Shown here: positions 5,939 to 13,403 of the stretch, piece by piece
How the letters are laid out: every line of letters begins with the position of its first letter
Position numbering within the stretch: the first letter of the stretch is position 1
From: Desulfobacterales bacterium
Lineage (GTDB): Bacteria; Desulfobacterota; Desulfobacteria; Desulfobacterales; JAFDCJ01
Reading direction: 5' to 3'
DNA length: 14,599 bases
NCBI GenBank assembly: GCA_020345785.1
Contig: CP070771.1
Coordinates: forward strand, 6,077,032 to 6,091,630
Made by a program: the position numbers and the translations under genes
Notes under the pieces: model-generated
What the model was told of the DNA's origin: nothing
The model's database searches: none
Seen by the model: only the letters and a program-made list of their open reading frames with translations

Positions 5939-6649
5939 TCATACGGCCAGGGCCTCTTCCAGCGAGTCTGCCATGGGCACGAGTTCAGAAAGTCCCACAA
6001 TTCCAAATACTTTTCTGAGGTTTTGCGACAAGCCGGCCACCACCACCTGTCGGCCCTGTTTACGGCTGTCCAGAAGCAGTTGGGTCAAAACAGCGATCCC
6101 GGCGCCGTTAACAGCGGCACTCTCCAGAAAATGTAAAACGATCCGCGATTTATTGAGGGCCGCTGCTTCTTGGTAAAGCGTCTGAAACAGACTTTCGGTT
6201 TTGGCGGTAATGTTGCCCCGGATAACAAGTACCGCGGCATTTTCGGCGGATTCCAAGATTATTTCGCTGACCGTCTCGCCCGTCACGCGCTGACGTTCGC
6301 GGGCCCGCTCCAGCGCCTGTTCGAGGAGATGGCGCTGGATTGGTTTGTTGATGAAGTCGGTTGCTTCCAGGTTCAGCGCTTGGATAGCGAGGTCCATATC
6401 CCCATGGCCGGTGATGACGATCACCTCAGCAGTCGAGTCGATCTCCTTGATGCGCTTCAGGACCTCGATCCCGCTCATGCCAGGCATCTTGATATCGGTG
6501 AGCACGATGCCGGGACGCTCGCGGGTGAAGATATCCAACCCCTTCTGGCCGCTTTCAGCCGTGAGCACTTCGAAGCCGTAGGTGTCCAGGATCAAACGAA
6601 ACATCACCAGGGTGGCTTTCTCATCGTCGATCACTAGAACTTTTTCCAT
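5939..6649 (-). CDS. Response regulator with REC receiver and C-terminal STAS domain
   Basis: A 236-residue cytoplasmic protein. The receiver domain (about 1-120) has the acidic pair Asp8-Asp9, the phosphoacceptor Asp52 in VLTDIKMPGMSG, Thr80 in VIVITGHGD and Lys102 in NKP, so it should be phosphorylated by a histidine kinase. No kinase gene is in the window. The C-terminal part (about 136-236) is STAS-like, as in anti-sigma-factor antagonists. At the site where SpoIIAA has DSSG it has NGAG (181-184), so the usual phospho-Ser is missing. The output is probably a protein-protein contact, for example in a partner-switching pathway. It is the first gene of the minus-strand cluster, about 70 bases before the thioredoxin-fold gene. 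No strong ribosome binding site is visible before its ATG. Confidence 0.9.
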   Translation of the reverse strand: MEKVLVIDDEKATLVMFRLILDTYGFEVLTAESGQKGLDIFTRERPGIVLTDIKMPGMSGIEVLKRIKEIDSTAEVIVITGHGDMDLAIQALNLEATDFINKPIQRHLLEQALERARERQRVTGETVSEIILESAENAAVLVIRGNITAKTESLFQTLYQEAAALNKSRIVLHFLESAAVNGAGIAVLTQLLLDSRKQGRQVVVAGLSQNLRKVFGIVGLSELVPMADSLEEALAV

Positions 6650-7446
6650 TTTAGTATATGCGGATGGTTATTCTTCCGACCAACACGTCATTTGGCGATC
6701 TTTTTTTTGTTGATGGGAGCCCCGGCCCTTGTTCACCAATTTGAAAAAAACCTATTGCAGCCGGTTTCAAAGATAAGAAGTTGCTATTTCGGTGCTTTTC
6801 AGAAGATAGTTGCTAATTGAGTATCTCCCTCGGTTGCAGACCTACATATTGAGGCGTCAATTAAACGGAAACAATACCCATCCGGATAACGAAATCGGAC
6901 TTTATTGTCAATATTAATCTTTTGGAGTCAAAATTCTGCAGGGCTACGTTCAACAAGCTGATTTAAGGAATCTTCTGTCTTAGGTCACCGATGACCCGGT
7001 ATGAAGCCGGTCTTGTTTTCGTTGCCGGGTTGCCGAGGGAACGCGACCTGTTTTCATGGATCCTTTTTAAACCCAAAAAATTGATTGCATTCAGGATGGT
7101 TTTAAATATTATAAGTTGAGTAAAAATACAGAATAATTTTTTCGGCTTTGCCACATTTATTTTCGCTTCAGTGTCTTGCCATAAAATTAATGATATGGTG
7201 CAATTACCGAATGCCTAAAGTGATCTAAATTGGCTAAAATGACTAAAATTATGGAATCGCTGCGCGTTATCATTTTTTATAAAATTGAAAGAATACCTCA
7301 ATTTTAGCTCATTTTAGTGCATTTCAAATTTTAGTTCATTTTCTCAATATAGAGCACAACTTTTTGGAATTCATATAAAATCTTTCATGCTGATAATGTT
7401 ATCAAGTAGATTTAAAGCAGCCTCATTTTTGTTCTAGAACCGTTAA
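6650..7446. other. AT-rich intergenic region between divergent genes
   Basis: This region separates the divergent REC-STAS and GT-C-like genes, so promoters for both must lie here, but I cannot point to convincing boxes. It contains a GC-richer island at about 6980-7050 with a possible three-way-junction fold, and a pair of inverted arrays of a CTAAAATGA-type unit at 7214-7344. A 63-codon GTG-started frame on the minus strand (6963-7154) has no ribosome binding site or family resemblance and is not called. Confidence 0.6.
7214..7344. repeat. Inverted arrays of a CTAAAATGA-type unit
   Basis: On the plus strand 7214-7250 reads as four degenerate units of 9-10 bases (CTAAAGTGAT, CTAAATTGG, CTAAAATGA, CTAAAATTA). 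At about 7300-7344 the same unit occurs in the opposite orientation (AATTTTAGCTCATTTTAG, then AATTTTAGTTCATTTT). The arrays are about 50 bases apart and could form a long AU-rich hairpin or a set of binding sites. Confidence 0.5.
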
Positions 7447-8727
7447 ATGATGCAACCAAAACATCAGCCGGCTGACTCAAAAAAGACCCGCTTCGCAGAC
7501 CACGGTTGGCGCAGTCTTCTTCTCGTCCATGCGGTGGCCGCAACGGTCGGCGCTTTTCTGCGGCGCTGCCGGTATCCTCTGACCTTAGCTGTTGCCTTTT
7601 TCATCTGCTTTTTCCTGATGTACACTTACAGCCAACGCCAGACCTCCTGGATCATCTATTGGTTCGACGACTGGGTTTTTTATGCCGATGCGAGCGGATC
7701 CTACGATCACATGAAAGAGATTTCCTTTGACGGGAACATGTGGCGGCATCCGCTCTATCCGCTGATCGTATCGCCGCTTGTGTCCGGGATAAAGGCCGTT
7801 TTCGGGTTTGGCAACCGGCAGGCCGCCAAAGTGGTCGTTGCACTGCTTGCCTCCCTGAATGGTGCGCTCTTCTTCACATTGCTCCACTGCTGTTTCAGGG
7901 GAAAAATCACAGCCATTGTTTTTGCCTGCCTGTACGGGGTATTATTTTCAAACCTGGTTTTCTTTTCGATTCCCGAAACTTACAGCCTTGCAAACCTGGG
8001 TATCTTGGTCTTCTTCCTTCTGATCATCCGGTATCGTTTCGACATCACAAAAAAACGGGCCGTTATCCTTGGCATTGCTTCTGGGGTGGGGGCACTGGCA
8101 AATCCGCCTCTCGGCCTGCTGTTGTTTTCGGTTTATGCACTGTGTTTGCGCCGCTTGACCTGGATCCATAGTTTGCATCGCTGCCTATGGGCCACCCTCA
8201 CGGCGCTGCTGGTTTACCTGGGCGCCAATTTCTTGCTTTTCGGCCTGGACTATTTTGAAAAATCCCAAAAACTTGCCAATAAATGGGCGACCATGGCGAA
8301 CTTTTTTGAACCCGCGAACTGGCTCAACGTGGCTGTTTCGTTTTTTGTCTATGCCGTCATCTCACCCTTGGACGAATTGGAGCGGTCTATCGGACTTAAA
8401 GATTTCAGCGGCTACTTCCAGTCACCGTTGAGAACCCTGGTATTTGCCATCTTCATGGTTTTCCTGGTATTTGCAATTTTTCGACTGGCACGGCGCGGTG
8501 TCGGCGACATCGTTCTCACGGCAGCGGCTTGGCTGGCTGTGCTTTCGATTTTTCATTTGTATTTCAATCCCCGCGAAGCATTGCTGTATTCGTGTCAGGC
8601 AATGGGGCCGTTTATGTTGATTTTGGGACGGGTTTTCGCCGACATCTCCTGGAAATGGAAGGGTCTTGCAGCAGGGATATTTACCATCGGTTTGGGCTAC
8701 GTCAATTTCAAATGTTTTATGGGATAG
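7447..8727 (+). CDS. Polytopic membrane protein, probable GT-C-type glycosyltransferase
   Basis: A 426-residue protein with roughly ten hydrophobic membrane segments. After the first one (about 43-61) comes a large loop with acidic residues and FDDWVFYADASG (73-84), then WRHPLYPLIV (99-108). This arrangement, an acidic first extracytoplasmic loop followed by an HP motif at the next membrane segment, is typical of GT-C glycosyltransferases that use polyprenyl-phosphate sugars. PETYSLANL (176-184) also fits that fold. I cannot place it in a named family, and no substrate can be read from the sequence. Two ATG codons in a row (7447, 7450) begin the frame and the ribosome binding site is weak. 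The UbiA-type gene 311 bases downstream on the same strand could make its lipid-linked sugar donor. Confidence 0.6.
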   Translation: MMQPKHQPADSKKTRFADHGWRSLLLVHAVAATVGAFLRRCRYPLTLAVAFFICFFLMYTYSQRQTSWIIYWFDDWVFYADASGSYDHMKEISFDGNMWRHPLYPLIVSPLVSGIKAVFGFGNRQAAKVVVALLASLNGALFFTLLHCCFRGKITAIVFACLYGVLFSNLVFFSIPETYSLANLGILVFFLLIIRYRFDITKKRAVILGIASGVGALANPPLGLLLFSVYALCLRRLTWIHSLHRCLWATLTALLVYLGANFLLFGLDYFEKSQKLANKWATMANFFEPANWLNVAVSFFVYAVISPLDELERSIGLKDFSGYFQSPLRTLVFAIFMVFLVFAIFRLARRGVGDIVLTAAAWLAVLSIFHLYFNPREALLYSCQAMGPFMLILGRVFADISWKWKGLAAGIFTIGLGYVNFKCFMG

Positions 8728-9038
8728 CCTGGCGGCAGTGTGAAAGTGCTGAGTGCTGAGGACTGAGGACTGAGCTTATTGCTGACGCCATCATCCCAGT
8801 TCTTATTAAATCAGTTTTAAACCTGCCGGGTCGAAGTTGTATGAAAACTGGTCCTCGTTGCTCAGCCCTGATGAGAGCTTCATTTTTAATCAAACTGGGG
8901 CGGCTCCAGGCCAGTGTCGGTGCTGATTTACCTTCGCGGAAAACCGCTTAAAAATTTAAGAACTTGGCGCCATCGACAACAAATTTTCGATATGGTTTTG
9001 CTAAGCGCCTATACTGATTGCACAGCGGGGAGGCAGGG
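8728..9038. other. Intergenic stretch between GT-C-like and UbiA-type genes
   Basis: About 310 bases without a credible gene. It begins with a short tandem repeat at 8746-8773 and ends with the strong ribosome binding site GGGGAGG (9027-9033) of the UbiA-type gene. No clear terminator or promoter is visible. Confidence 0.5.
8746..8773 (+). repeat. Four 7-base tandem units
   Basis: GTGCTGA occurs twice, followed at once by GGACTGA twice. The four units share the pattern G-N-N-CTGA. The repeat starts 19 bases after the stop of the GT-C-like gene. Confidence 0.7.
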
Positions 9039-9914
9039 ATGATCACAAAGTTTAAATATGTCATCATTACCATGCGACCCGGGCAGTGGGTCAAGAACCT
9101 GTTTATCTTCGCAGGTCTTATTTTTTCGGGCAATCTTTTTCACCCCGCAATACTCATCCGGGTCAGTGAGGGTTTCATCCTGTTCAGTCTGGTCGCCAGC
9201 AGCATATATATCTTTAATGATGTCATGGACGTGGAATTTGACCGGGCGCACCCGGAAAAGAAACGCCGGCCTTTGGCGGCCGGTCGGCTGGGTGTTCCGG
9301 CAGCTTATGCGAGTGCCGTCGCGCTTGCGGTGGCAGGCCTGATCGGCGCCTTAGCCTTGCATCGGGTGTTTTTTGCCATATTGTTGAGCTACCTCGTTAT
9401 TAATATAGCCTATACAATCAAAATCAAAAAGATGGTTATCCTGGATATCATGTGCATTGCATCCGGTTTTGTTCTGCGAGTTCTTGCCGGCACTGAGTTG
9501 GCCGAAGTGATGCCCTCTGACTGGCTGATCCTCTGTACCATCATGCTCTCTCTGTTCCTGGGATTCAGCAAACGGCGTCATGAGCTCGCCGTAACCGGCA
9601 CCGAAGCGGCAATCCACAGGAAGGTTCTGGGAGAATACAGCCTCAGCTTTCTGGATCAAATGATCGCAGTCGCCACTGCCTGCACCGTGATGTCATATGC
9701 CCTTTACACCGTGTCACCCCAAACGGTATCTCGACTCGGCACCCGGAATCTGGTGTTTTCCATCCCCTTTGTCATTTACGGCATCTATCGATATCTGTAT
9801 TTAATCCACCAGAAAAAGATGGGCGGCAGCCCCACGAGAGAGCTTGTCACTGATATTCCGCTGCTCATCAACGCGCTGTTGTGGGCTTTGCTGGTGGTCC
9901 TGATCATATACTGA
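9039..9914 (+). CDS. UbiA-family prenyltransferase, decaprenyl-phosphate phosphoribosyltransferase type
   Basis: A 291-residue polytopic inner-membrane protein. Its N-terminus MRPGQWVKNLFIFAG (12-26) and the first metal-binding motif NDVMDVEFDRAHP (60-72), followed by KKRRPLAAGRLG, are those of the UbiA subgroup that includes mycobacterial Rv3806c. That enzyme transfers phosphoribose from PRPP to decaprenyl phosphate. The ubiquinone and heme UbiA groups differ in these positions. A second Asp-containing region is present (KKMVILDIMCIASGFVLRV, about 130-148). It probably makes a polyprenyl-phosphate pentose precursor for envelope glycans, and the GT-C-like gene upstream could use it. I chose ATG 9039, five bases after GGGGAGG; the TTG at 9018 lies before that site. 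Partner genes such as the epimerase DprE1/DprE2 are not in the window. Confidence 0.85.
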   Translation: MITKFKYVIITMRPGQWVKNLFIFAGLIFSGNLFHPAILIRVSEGFILFSLVASSIYIFNDVMDVEFDRAHPEKKRRPLAAGRLGVPAAYASAVALAVAGLIGALALHRVFFAILLSYLVINIAYTIKIKKMVILDIMCIASGFVLRVLAGTELAEVMPSDWLILCTIMLSLFLGFSKRRHELAVTGTEAAIHRKVLGEYSLSFLDQMIAVATACTVMSYALYTVSPQTVSRLGTRNLVFSIPFVIYGIYRYLYLIHQKKMGGSPTRELVTDIPLLINALLWALLVVLIIY

Positions 9915-10153
9915 GGCGATGGTCGCTGACTCTTTTAATTTCCGGATGGGCACTAATAAGTTTATTTTTACTTTTCACCGAGAATCGCTGGGGTTTCGAA
10001 ATGCAGATTGACACGATGGTAAAAATTCCTTACAGTCCACCGCCGAACCGGAAGATTACCGCATGGCGTGCATCGTGGCCGGAGGAAAATATCTATTTCA
10101 GTGTGATAACTCCATTCATAAGCCATCCCGCTCTATCGCGGGATGAGAATTGA
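9881..10153 (+). pseudogene. Possible truncated membrane-protein fragment ending in a hairpin element
   Basis: A 90-codon frame begins with a GTG at 9881 inside the UbiA-type gene (34-base overlap). From about residue 14 it reads WSLTLLISGWALISLFLLF, a plausible single membrane segment, then a polar part with PYSPPPNRKITAWRASWPEENIYFSV. The last 16 residues are encoded by the interspersed stem-loop element at 10106-10158, which also supplies the TGA. This suggests that a longer gene was cut off when the element arrived, or that a short ORF merely reads into it. No ribosome binding site is evident and I recognise no family. Confidence 0.35.
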
Positions 10154-10439
10154 AAAGGTTTTACCGTTACAGCGAAAGTATTTTCTGGTTGTCCAAAGTT
10201 ACACCATTCCGCTGGCGTATGAATGGAGATAGAAAAAACAATTTTGGCATATTTTTTATGATCTCGTTGTGTCTGCCGGCGCAGCAACCATTACCGTCTC
10301 AGGCTGAACAACACAAGAAGCATGTGAATGATGAATCGCTCAAATACACATCAAACCAGACAGATCAACGCCAAAGGTGATCAGCTTAATTTTCTGAGCT
10401 TCCATTTCGGATAACTATTTTCTGAAGATCGACCGAACA
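9915..10439. other. Gap with gene fragment and hairpin element
   Basis: Apart from the fragment above and the element at 10106-10158, I see no certain gene. A TTG-started frame at 10150-10380 contains NFGIFFMISLCLPAQQPLP, which resembles a signal peptide. It starts within the element, has no ribosome binding site and matches nothing I know, so it is left uncalled. Any promoter for the permease gene at 10440 should lie in this stretch. Confidence 0.5.
10106..10158 (+). repeat. Interspersed stem-loop element, copy 2
   Basis: The flanks ATAACTCC-N-TTCATAAGCCA and GAATTGAAAAGG match copy 1 at 2390-2437. The hairpin here is CATCCCGC-TCTATC-GCGGGATG, a perfect 8-bp stem. It differs in sequence from copy 1 while still pairing. 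Confidence 0.7.
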
Positions 10440-11639
10440 ATGCCTGATTACATCAAATTCAATCGAATGGAGCTGGCCGGTTCGCTGGGAGACTTGGGCA
10501 CGATCCTGCCCTTGGCCATCGGGATGATTCTCATAAACGGCTTAAACCCCACAGGTCTGATCATGGGTGTCGGCCTTTTCTACGTATTCGCCGGGCTTTA
10601 TTTCAGGGTAACCTGCCCGGTGGAGCCAATGAAAGTTATCGGCGCATACGCTGTCGCCACAGGCATCACGGCCGGCCAAATCCAGGCATCCTGCCTGTGG
10701 ATCTTCCTGTTTTTGATCATCATCGGAGGCACAGGCGTCATCACCTTGGCCGGCCGCTATATTCCCAAGCCGGTTATCCGCGGCGTGCAGCTTTCCACCG
10801 GCGTACTTCTGGTTTCGCAGGGTGTCCGTCTCATGCTTGGCACTTCCAAGTTTCAGGGTTTGCGTCAGGCGGCAGAACCCTATCTGAGTATTCAAGCAAT
10901 GGGATGGCTGCCGATCGGCCTGGTCATCGGGTGTGTGCTCGGATTTCTGACCCTGTTGTTGCTGGAAAACCGTCGGCTGCCGGCGTCACTGGTCGTGGTC
11001 GGCATCGGCTTGCTCGTCGGCATGGCATTTGGCACGCGGGAAGGAGTGGATCAAGTGCAAATCGGGGTTTATCTTCCAAAATTGCTCCCCTTCGGATTGC
11101 CGTCCAGCGTCGATTTCAGCTTTGCTTTGTTGGTGCTGGTGTTGCCCCAGATTCCCATGACCCTCGGCAATGCGGTGATTGCCAATGCCGATTTGTCCAG
11201 CCAATATTTCCCGCAGGAAGGCCATCGCGTGACCTACCGCGCGCTTTGCATCAGCATGGCACTGGCCAACCTGTTGAGTTTTTTCCTGGGCGGTATGCCG
11301 ATGTGCCACGGTGCCGGAGGCCTGGCGTCCCGCTACCGTTTCGGGGCGCGCACAGCCGGGTCCAACCTTATCATCGGGGCCATATTTATAGTACTGGCCT
11401 TTTTTCTCGGATCGCATTCCCTGGCCGTGATCTACACGCTGCCCCTGGCCGCTTTGGGGGTATTGTTGTTCTTTGCCGGCGCTCAACTTACCCTGACCCT
11501 CTTGGACATGCAGACGCGCAAAGATCTATTCGTACCTATTCTTGTGCTGGGCATTACCCTGGCTTCGAATCTGGCAGCCGGTTTTCTGACCGGCATCGCA
11601 GTTGCGTATATTTTAAAGTGGAAAAGGCTTTCAGTTTAG
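10440..11639 (+). CDS. MOT1-like molybdate/sulfate permease
   Basis: A 399-residue inner-membrane protein with about ten hydrophobic segments. Two motifs identify the MOT1 family, distant relatives of SulP transporters without a STAS domain: ELAGSLGDLGTILPL (11-25) and GGMPMCHGAGGLASRYRFGA (284-303). Characterised plant and algal members take up molybdate with high affinity. Bacterial members are usually annotated as putative sulfate or molybdate transporters. In this window it converges on the tungstate ABC operon, with 37 bases between stop codons, which supports an oxyanion role, most likely molybdate. Specificity cannot be read from the sequence. The start ATG at 10440 has only a weak, distant purine stretch (GAAGAT) before it. 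Confidence 0.85.
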   Translation: MPDYIKFNRMELAGSLGDLGTILPLAIGMILINGLNPTGLIMGVGLFYVFAGLYFRVTCPVEPMKVIGAYAVATGITAGQIQASCLWIFLFLIIIGGTGVITLAGRYIPKPVIRGVQLSTGVLLVSQGVRLMLGTSKFQGLRQAAEPYLSIQAMGWLPIGLVIGCVLGFLTLLLLENRRLPASLVVVGIGLLVGMAFGTREGVDQVQIGVYLPKLLPFGLPSSVDFSFALLVLVLPQIPMTLGNAVIANADLSSQYFPQEGHRVTYRALCISMALANLLSFFLGGMPMCHGAGGLASRYRFGARTAGSNLIIGAIFIVLAFFLGSHSLAVIYTLPLAALGVLLFFAGAQLTLTLLDMQTRKDLFVPILVLGITLASNLAAGFLTGIAVAYILKWKRLSV

Positions 11640-11676
11640 GATATTAAACTTAATTTCTTAAGTGTACTTTCATCAT
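11640..11676. other. Short convergent intergenic gap
   Basis: The gap separates the stops of the permease and tupC. It holds a 6-bp AT-only inverted repeat, ACTTAA-TTTC-TTAAGT (11648-11663). This is too weak to call as a bidirectional terminator. Confidence 0.4.
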
Positions 11677-12693
11677 TTAAACCCATCTGATCCGGTCAAG
11701 GCGATACCGAATATGTACGGTTTTTCCGGGGAATAGGGTGCGCTCTCTGCTCTGTTGCGGCGTTAACCTCACCGTGAAGGGATGATCCCCGGCAAAAATT
11801 GTGGCAAATACATAGCCCGTCTTTCTTTCCAGGCTGAGCCGGGAAACCGTTCCTTGCAGGACAATATCCTCACCGGCAGCGGTTGAGCCGTCTTCGCTGA
11901 CAGACAAAACATCGATTACAGCAGCAGCTTCCTGGCCTGGGGGTTCCGGTACCGGCAGTAGTTGCCCGTCGGATAATTTTTTGCCAAATTTTCCCGTTGC
12001 CAACTTTTGCCAGGGGCCGAATATGATAGTCTCGCGCCCTTTACCAAAAATCCTGCCGTTGTATAGGTGCAAAATCTCATCACAGATCTCATAAAGCCAC
12101 TGCCAATCATGACTGGCGACAATGAGTGTGGTGCCCAATTCCCGGCGTGCCCGAAGCGATGCTTCCTTGATCAGCTGGGCGCTGGCGGCATCCACGCTGG
12201 CTGTCGGTTCATCCAGCAAAAGCACTTTGGGCTCTAATGCCAGTCTTGCGGCCAACGCCACTCGCTGGGCTTCGCCTCCTGAAAGGGCATACCAGGGGCG
12301 CCGGGCAAAATCTTTGCCGGGCAGGCCGACCAGAGAAAGGGCTTCATTGGCTTTACGGACGACATCCCTACCGTTGCTCCTCAACCTCAGGCCATAGGAA
12401 ACGTTGCTCAGCACGCTGCGTTTCATGAGAAACGGCTCCTGGGGGAGTAACGTGATGAGAAATCGGGCGTCATCCGAGAACGGTTCAACGGATCGGCCAT
12501 TAAAATAAATTCTGCCCCGACTTGGTTTTTCAATAAGGCCCAACAATTTCAGGAGAGTGCTTTTTCCGCTGCCGTTTGGACCTATGAGCCCGACGATGGA
12601 AGCCGGTTGAACGGTCAGGTGCTCAATGTCTAAAACCGTCTTGCCGGCATAGGAATGCTGCAGCGAGCTGATCTCATAGATGGGCAGGTCCAA
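11677..12693 (-). CDS. tupC: Tungstate ABC transporter ATP-binding protein
   Basis: A 338-residue ATPase. Walker A is GPNGSGKST (38-46), the Q-loop Gln is in LLPQEPF (85), the signature is LSGGE (137-141), Walker B is VLLLDEP (157-163) and the switch His is in ASHDW (195). After about residue 255 comes a C-terminal extension with a TOBE/Mop-like pattern (LQGTVSRLSLERKTGYVFATI, then VRLTPQQS). Such domains bind oxyanions or regulate ABC activity in molybdate and tungstate transporters. It follows the permease gene with only two bases between. The start is a TTG at 12693, with AGAAGG eight bases upstream, because no ATG or GTG fits; the frame open further upstream is only the shadow of the permease gene. 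It energises tungstate import with TupA and TupB. Confidence 0.88.
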   Translation of the reverse strand: MDLPIYEISSLQHSYAGKTVLDIEHLTVQPASIVGLIGPNGSGKSTLLKLLGLIEKPSRGRIYFNGRSVEPFSDDARFLITLLPQEPFLMKRSVLSNVSYGLRLRSNGRDVVRKANEALSLVGLPGKDFARRPWYALSGGEAQRVALAARLALEPKVLLLDEPTASVDAASAQLIKEASLRARRELGTTLIVASHDWQWLYEICDEILHLYNGRIFGKGRETIIFGPWQKLATGKFGKKLSDGQLLPVPEPPGQEAAAVIDVLSVSEDGSTAAGEDIVLQGTVSRLSLERKTGYVFATIFAGDHPFTVRLTPQQSRERTLFPGKTVHIRYRLDRIRWV

Positions 12694-12695
12694 TT

Positions 12696-13385
12696 TCAGT
12701 ACCTTCTGCGCAAAAACGAAACGGAGACATTCACCGAAAAGGCGATGGCCAGCAGAACAAGGCCGAGGGCCACCCCCATACCAAATTGCCCCTTGTTGGT
12801 TTCTAGGGCAATGGCCGTGGTGATGGTGCGCGTATGCCACTTGATGTTGCCCCCGACCATCATCGAAATGCCCACTTCCGTCATGACCCTTCCATAAGCT
12901 GCGATGGCGCCGGCCAGAATGCCGTGCCGGGATTCCCATATACTGCTCAGGAAGAGTTGCCTCCGATTGGCTCCCATGGACATGATCGTGATGCGAAGTT
13001 TCAGATCCATGCTTTCAACCGCTGTTGCGGTCAGGCCGATCACGATGGGTAGAGCCAAAATCGTTTGGCCGATGGCAATGCCGGGCAAGGTGAAAAGCAG
13101 ACCAAAGTCTCCCAGGGGGCCGCGATGGGTCAGAAATGCATAAACGAGCAGGCCGATGAACACCGTCGGCAGGGCCATCATCGTGTCGACAATTGTCCTG
13201 AGCGGTTTTTTCCCCCTAAAGTCGAAATAGCCGAGGCAAAATCCAAGGGGTATGCCGATGAGCAGGCTGCTTCCAATGGAATAGCTCGACACTTTGACAG
13301 TCGCCCATATTGCCGAATAGGTTTCGGCGTTGCCGCTTACCAGCAAATGAAAAGCTTGAAAAAAACCTTCGAGCAAGAAATCCAT
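12696..13385 (-). CDS. tupB: Tungstate ABC transporter permease
   Basis: A 229-residue inner-membrane permease with five to six membrane segments, the usual size for TupB. The EAA-type loop that contacts the ATPase is in ILAGAIAAYGRVMTEVGIS, followed by MMVGGNIKWHTRTITTAI, which is very typical of TupB/WtpB-like proteins. Early parts (ATVKVSSYSIGSSLLIGIPLG and DTMMALPTVFIGLLVY) also fit. The ATG at 13385 has a weak ribosome binding site. It lies 111 bases after the tupA stop, with a terminator-like hairpin in between, and is followed closely by tupC. Confidence 0.92.
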   Translation of the reverse strand: MDFLLEGFFQAFHLLVSGNAETYSAIWATVKVSSYSIGSSLLIGIPLGFCLGYFDFRGKKPLRTIVDTMMALPTVFIGLLVYAFLTHRGPLGDFGLLFTLPGIAIGQTILALPIVIGLTATAVESMDLKLRITIMSMGANRRQLFLSSIWESRHGILAGAIAAYGRVMTEVGISMMVGGNIKWHTRTITTAIALETNKGQFGMGVALGLVLLAIAFSVNVSVSFLRRRY

Positions 13386-13403
13386 GACGATTACCAGGGC
13401 CGT

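Noticed and set aside
6985..7012. Intrinsic terminator on the plus strand (GACCCGG hairpin followed by a T-rich stretch)
   Set aside because: The stem has a bulge, the T stretch is interrupted, and no plus-strand gene lies upstream within reach.
6963..7154. 63-codon minus-strand frame with GTG start
   Set aside because: It has no ribosome binding site, AT-driven composition and no family resemblance; the region is better explained by a structured intergenic sequence.
10106..10158. Integron attC site
   Set aside because: The required RYYYAAC and GTTRRRY core sites are not present in proper positions, and no integrase is visible.
10150..10380. 76-codon TTG-started frame with a signal-peptide-like stretch
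   Set aside because: It begins inside the hairpin element, has no ribosome binding site, and the hydrophobic stretch alone is weak evidence.
10697..11647. 316-codon frame overlapping the MOT1-like permease in another frame
   Set aside because: Its translation is rich in Arg, Gly and His and not membrane-like, while the other frame carries the MOT1 motifs.
12694..12939. N-terminal extension of the tupC frame into tupB
   Set aside because: The extra residues (His- and Gly-rich) are an out-of-frame reading of tupB, and the ATPase fold begins only after the TTG at 12693.
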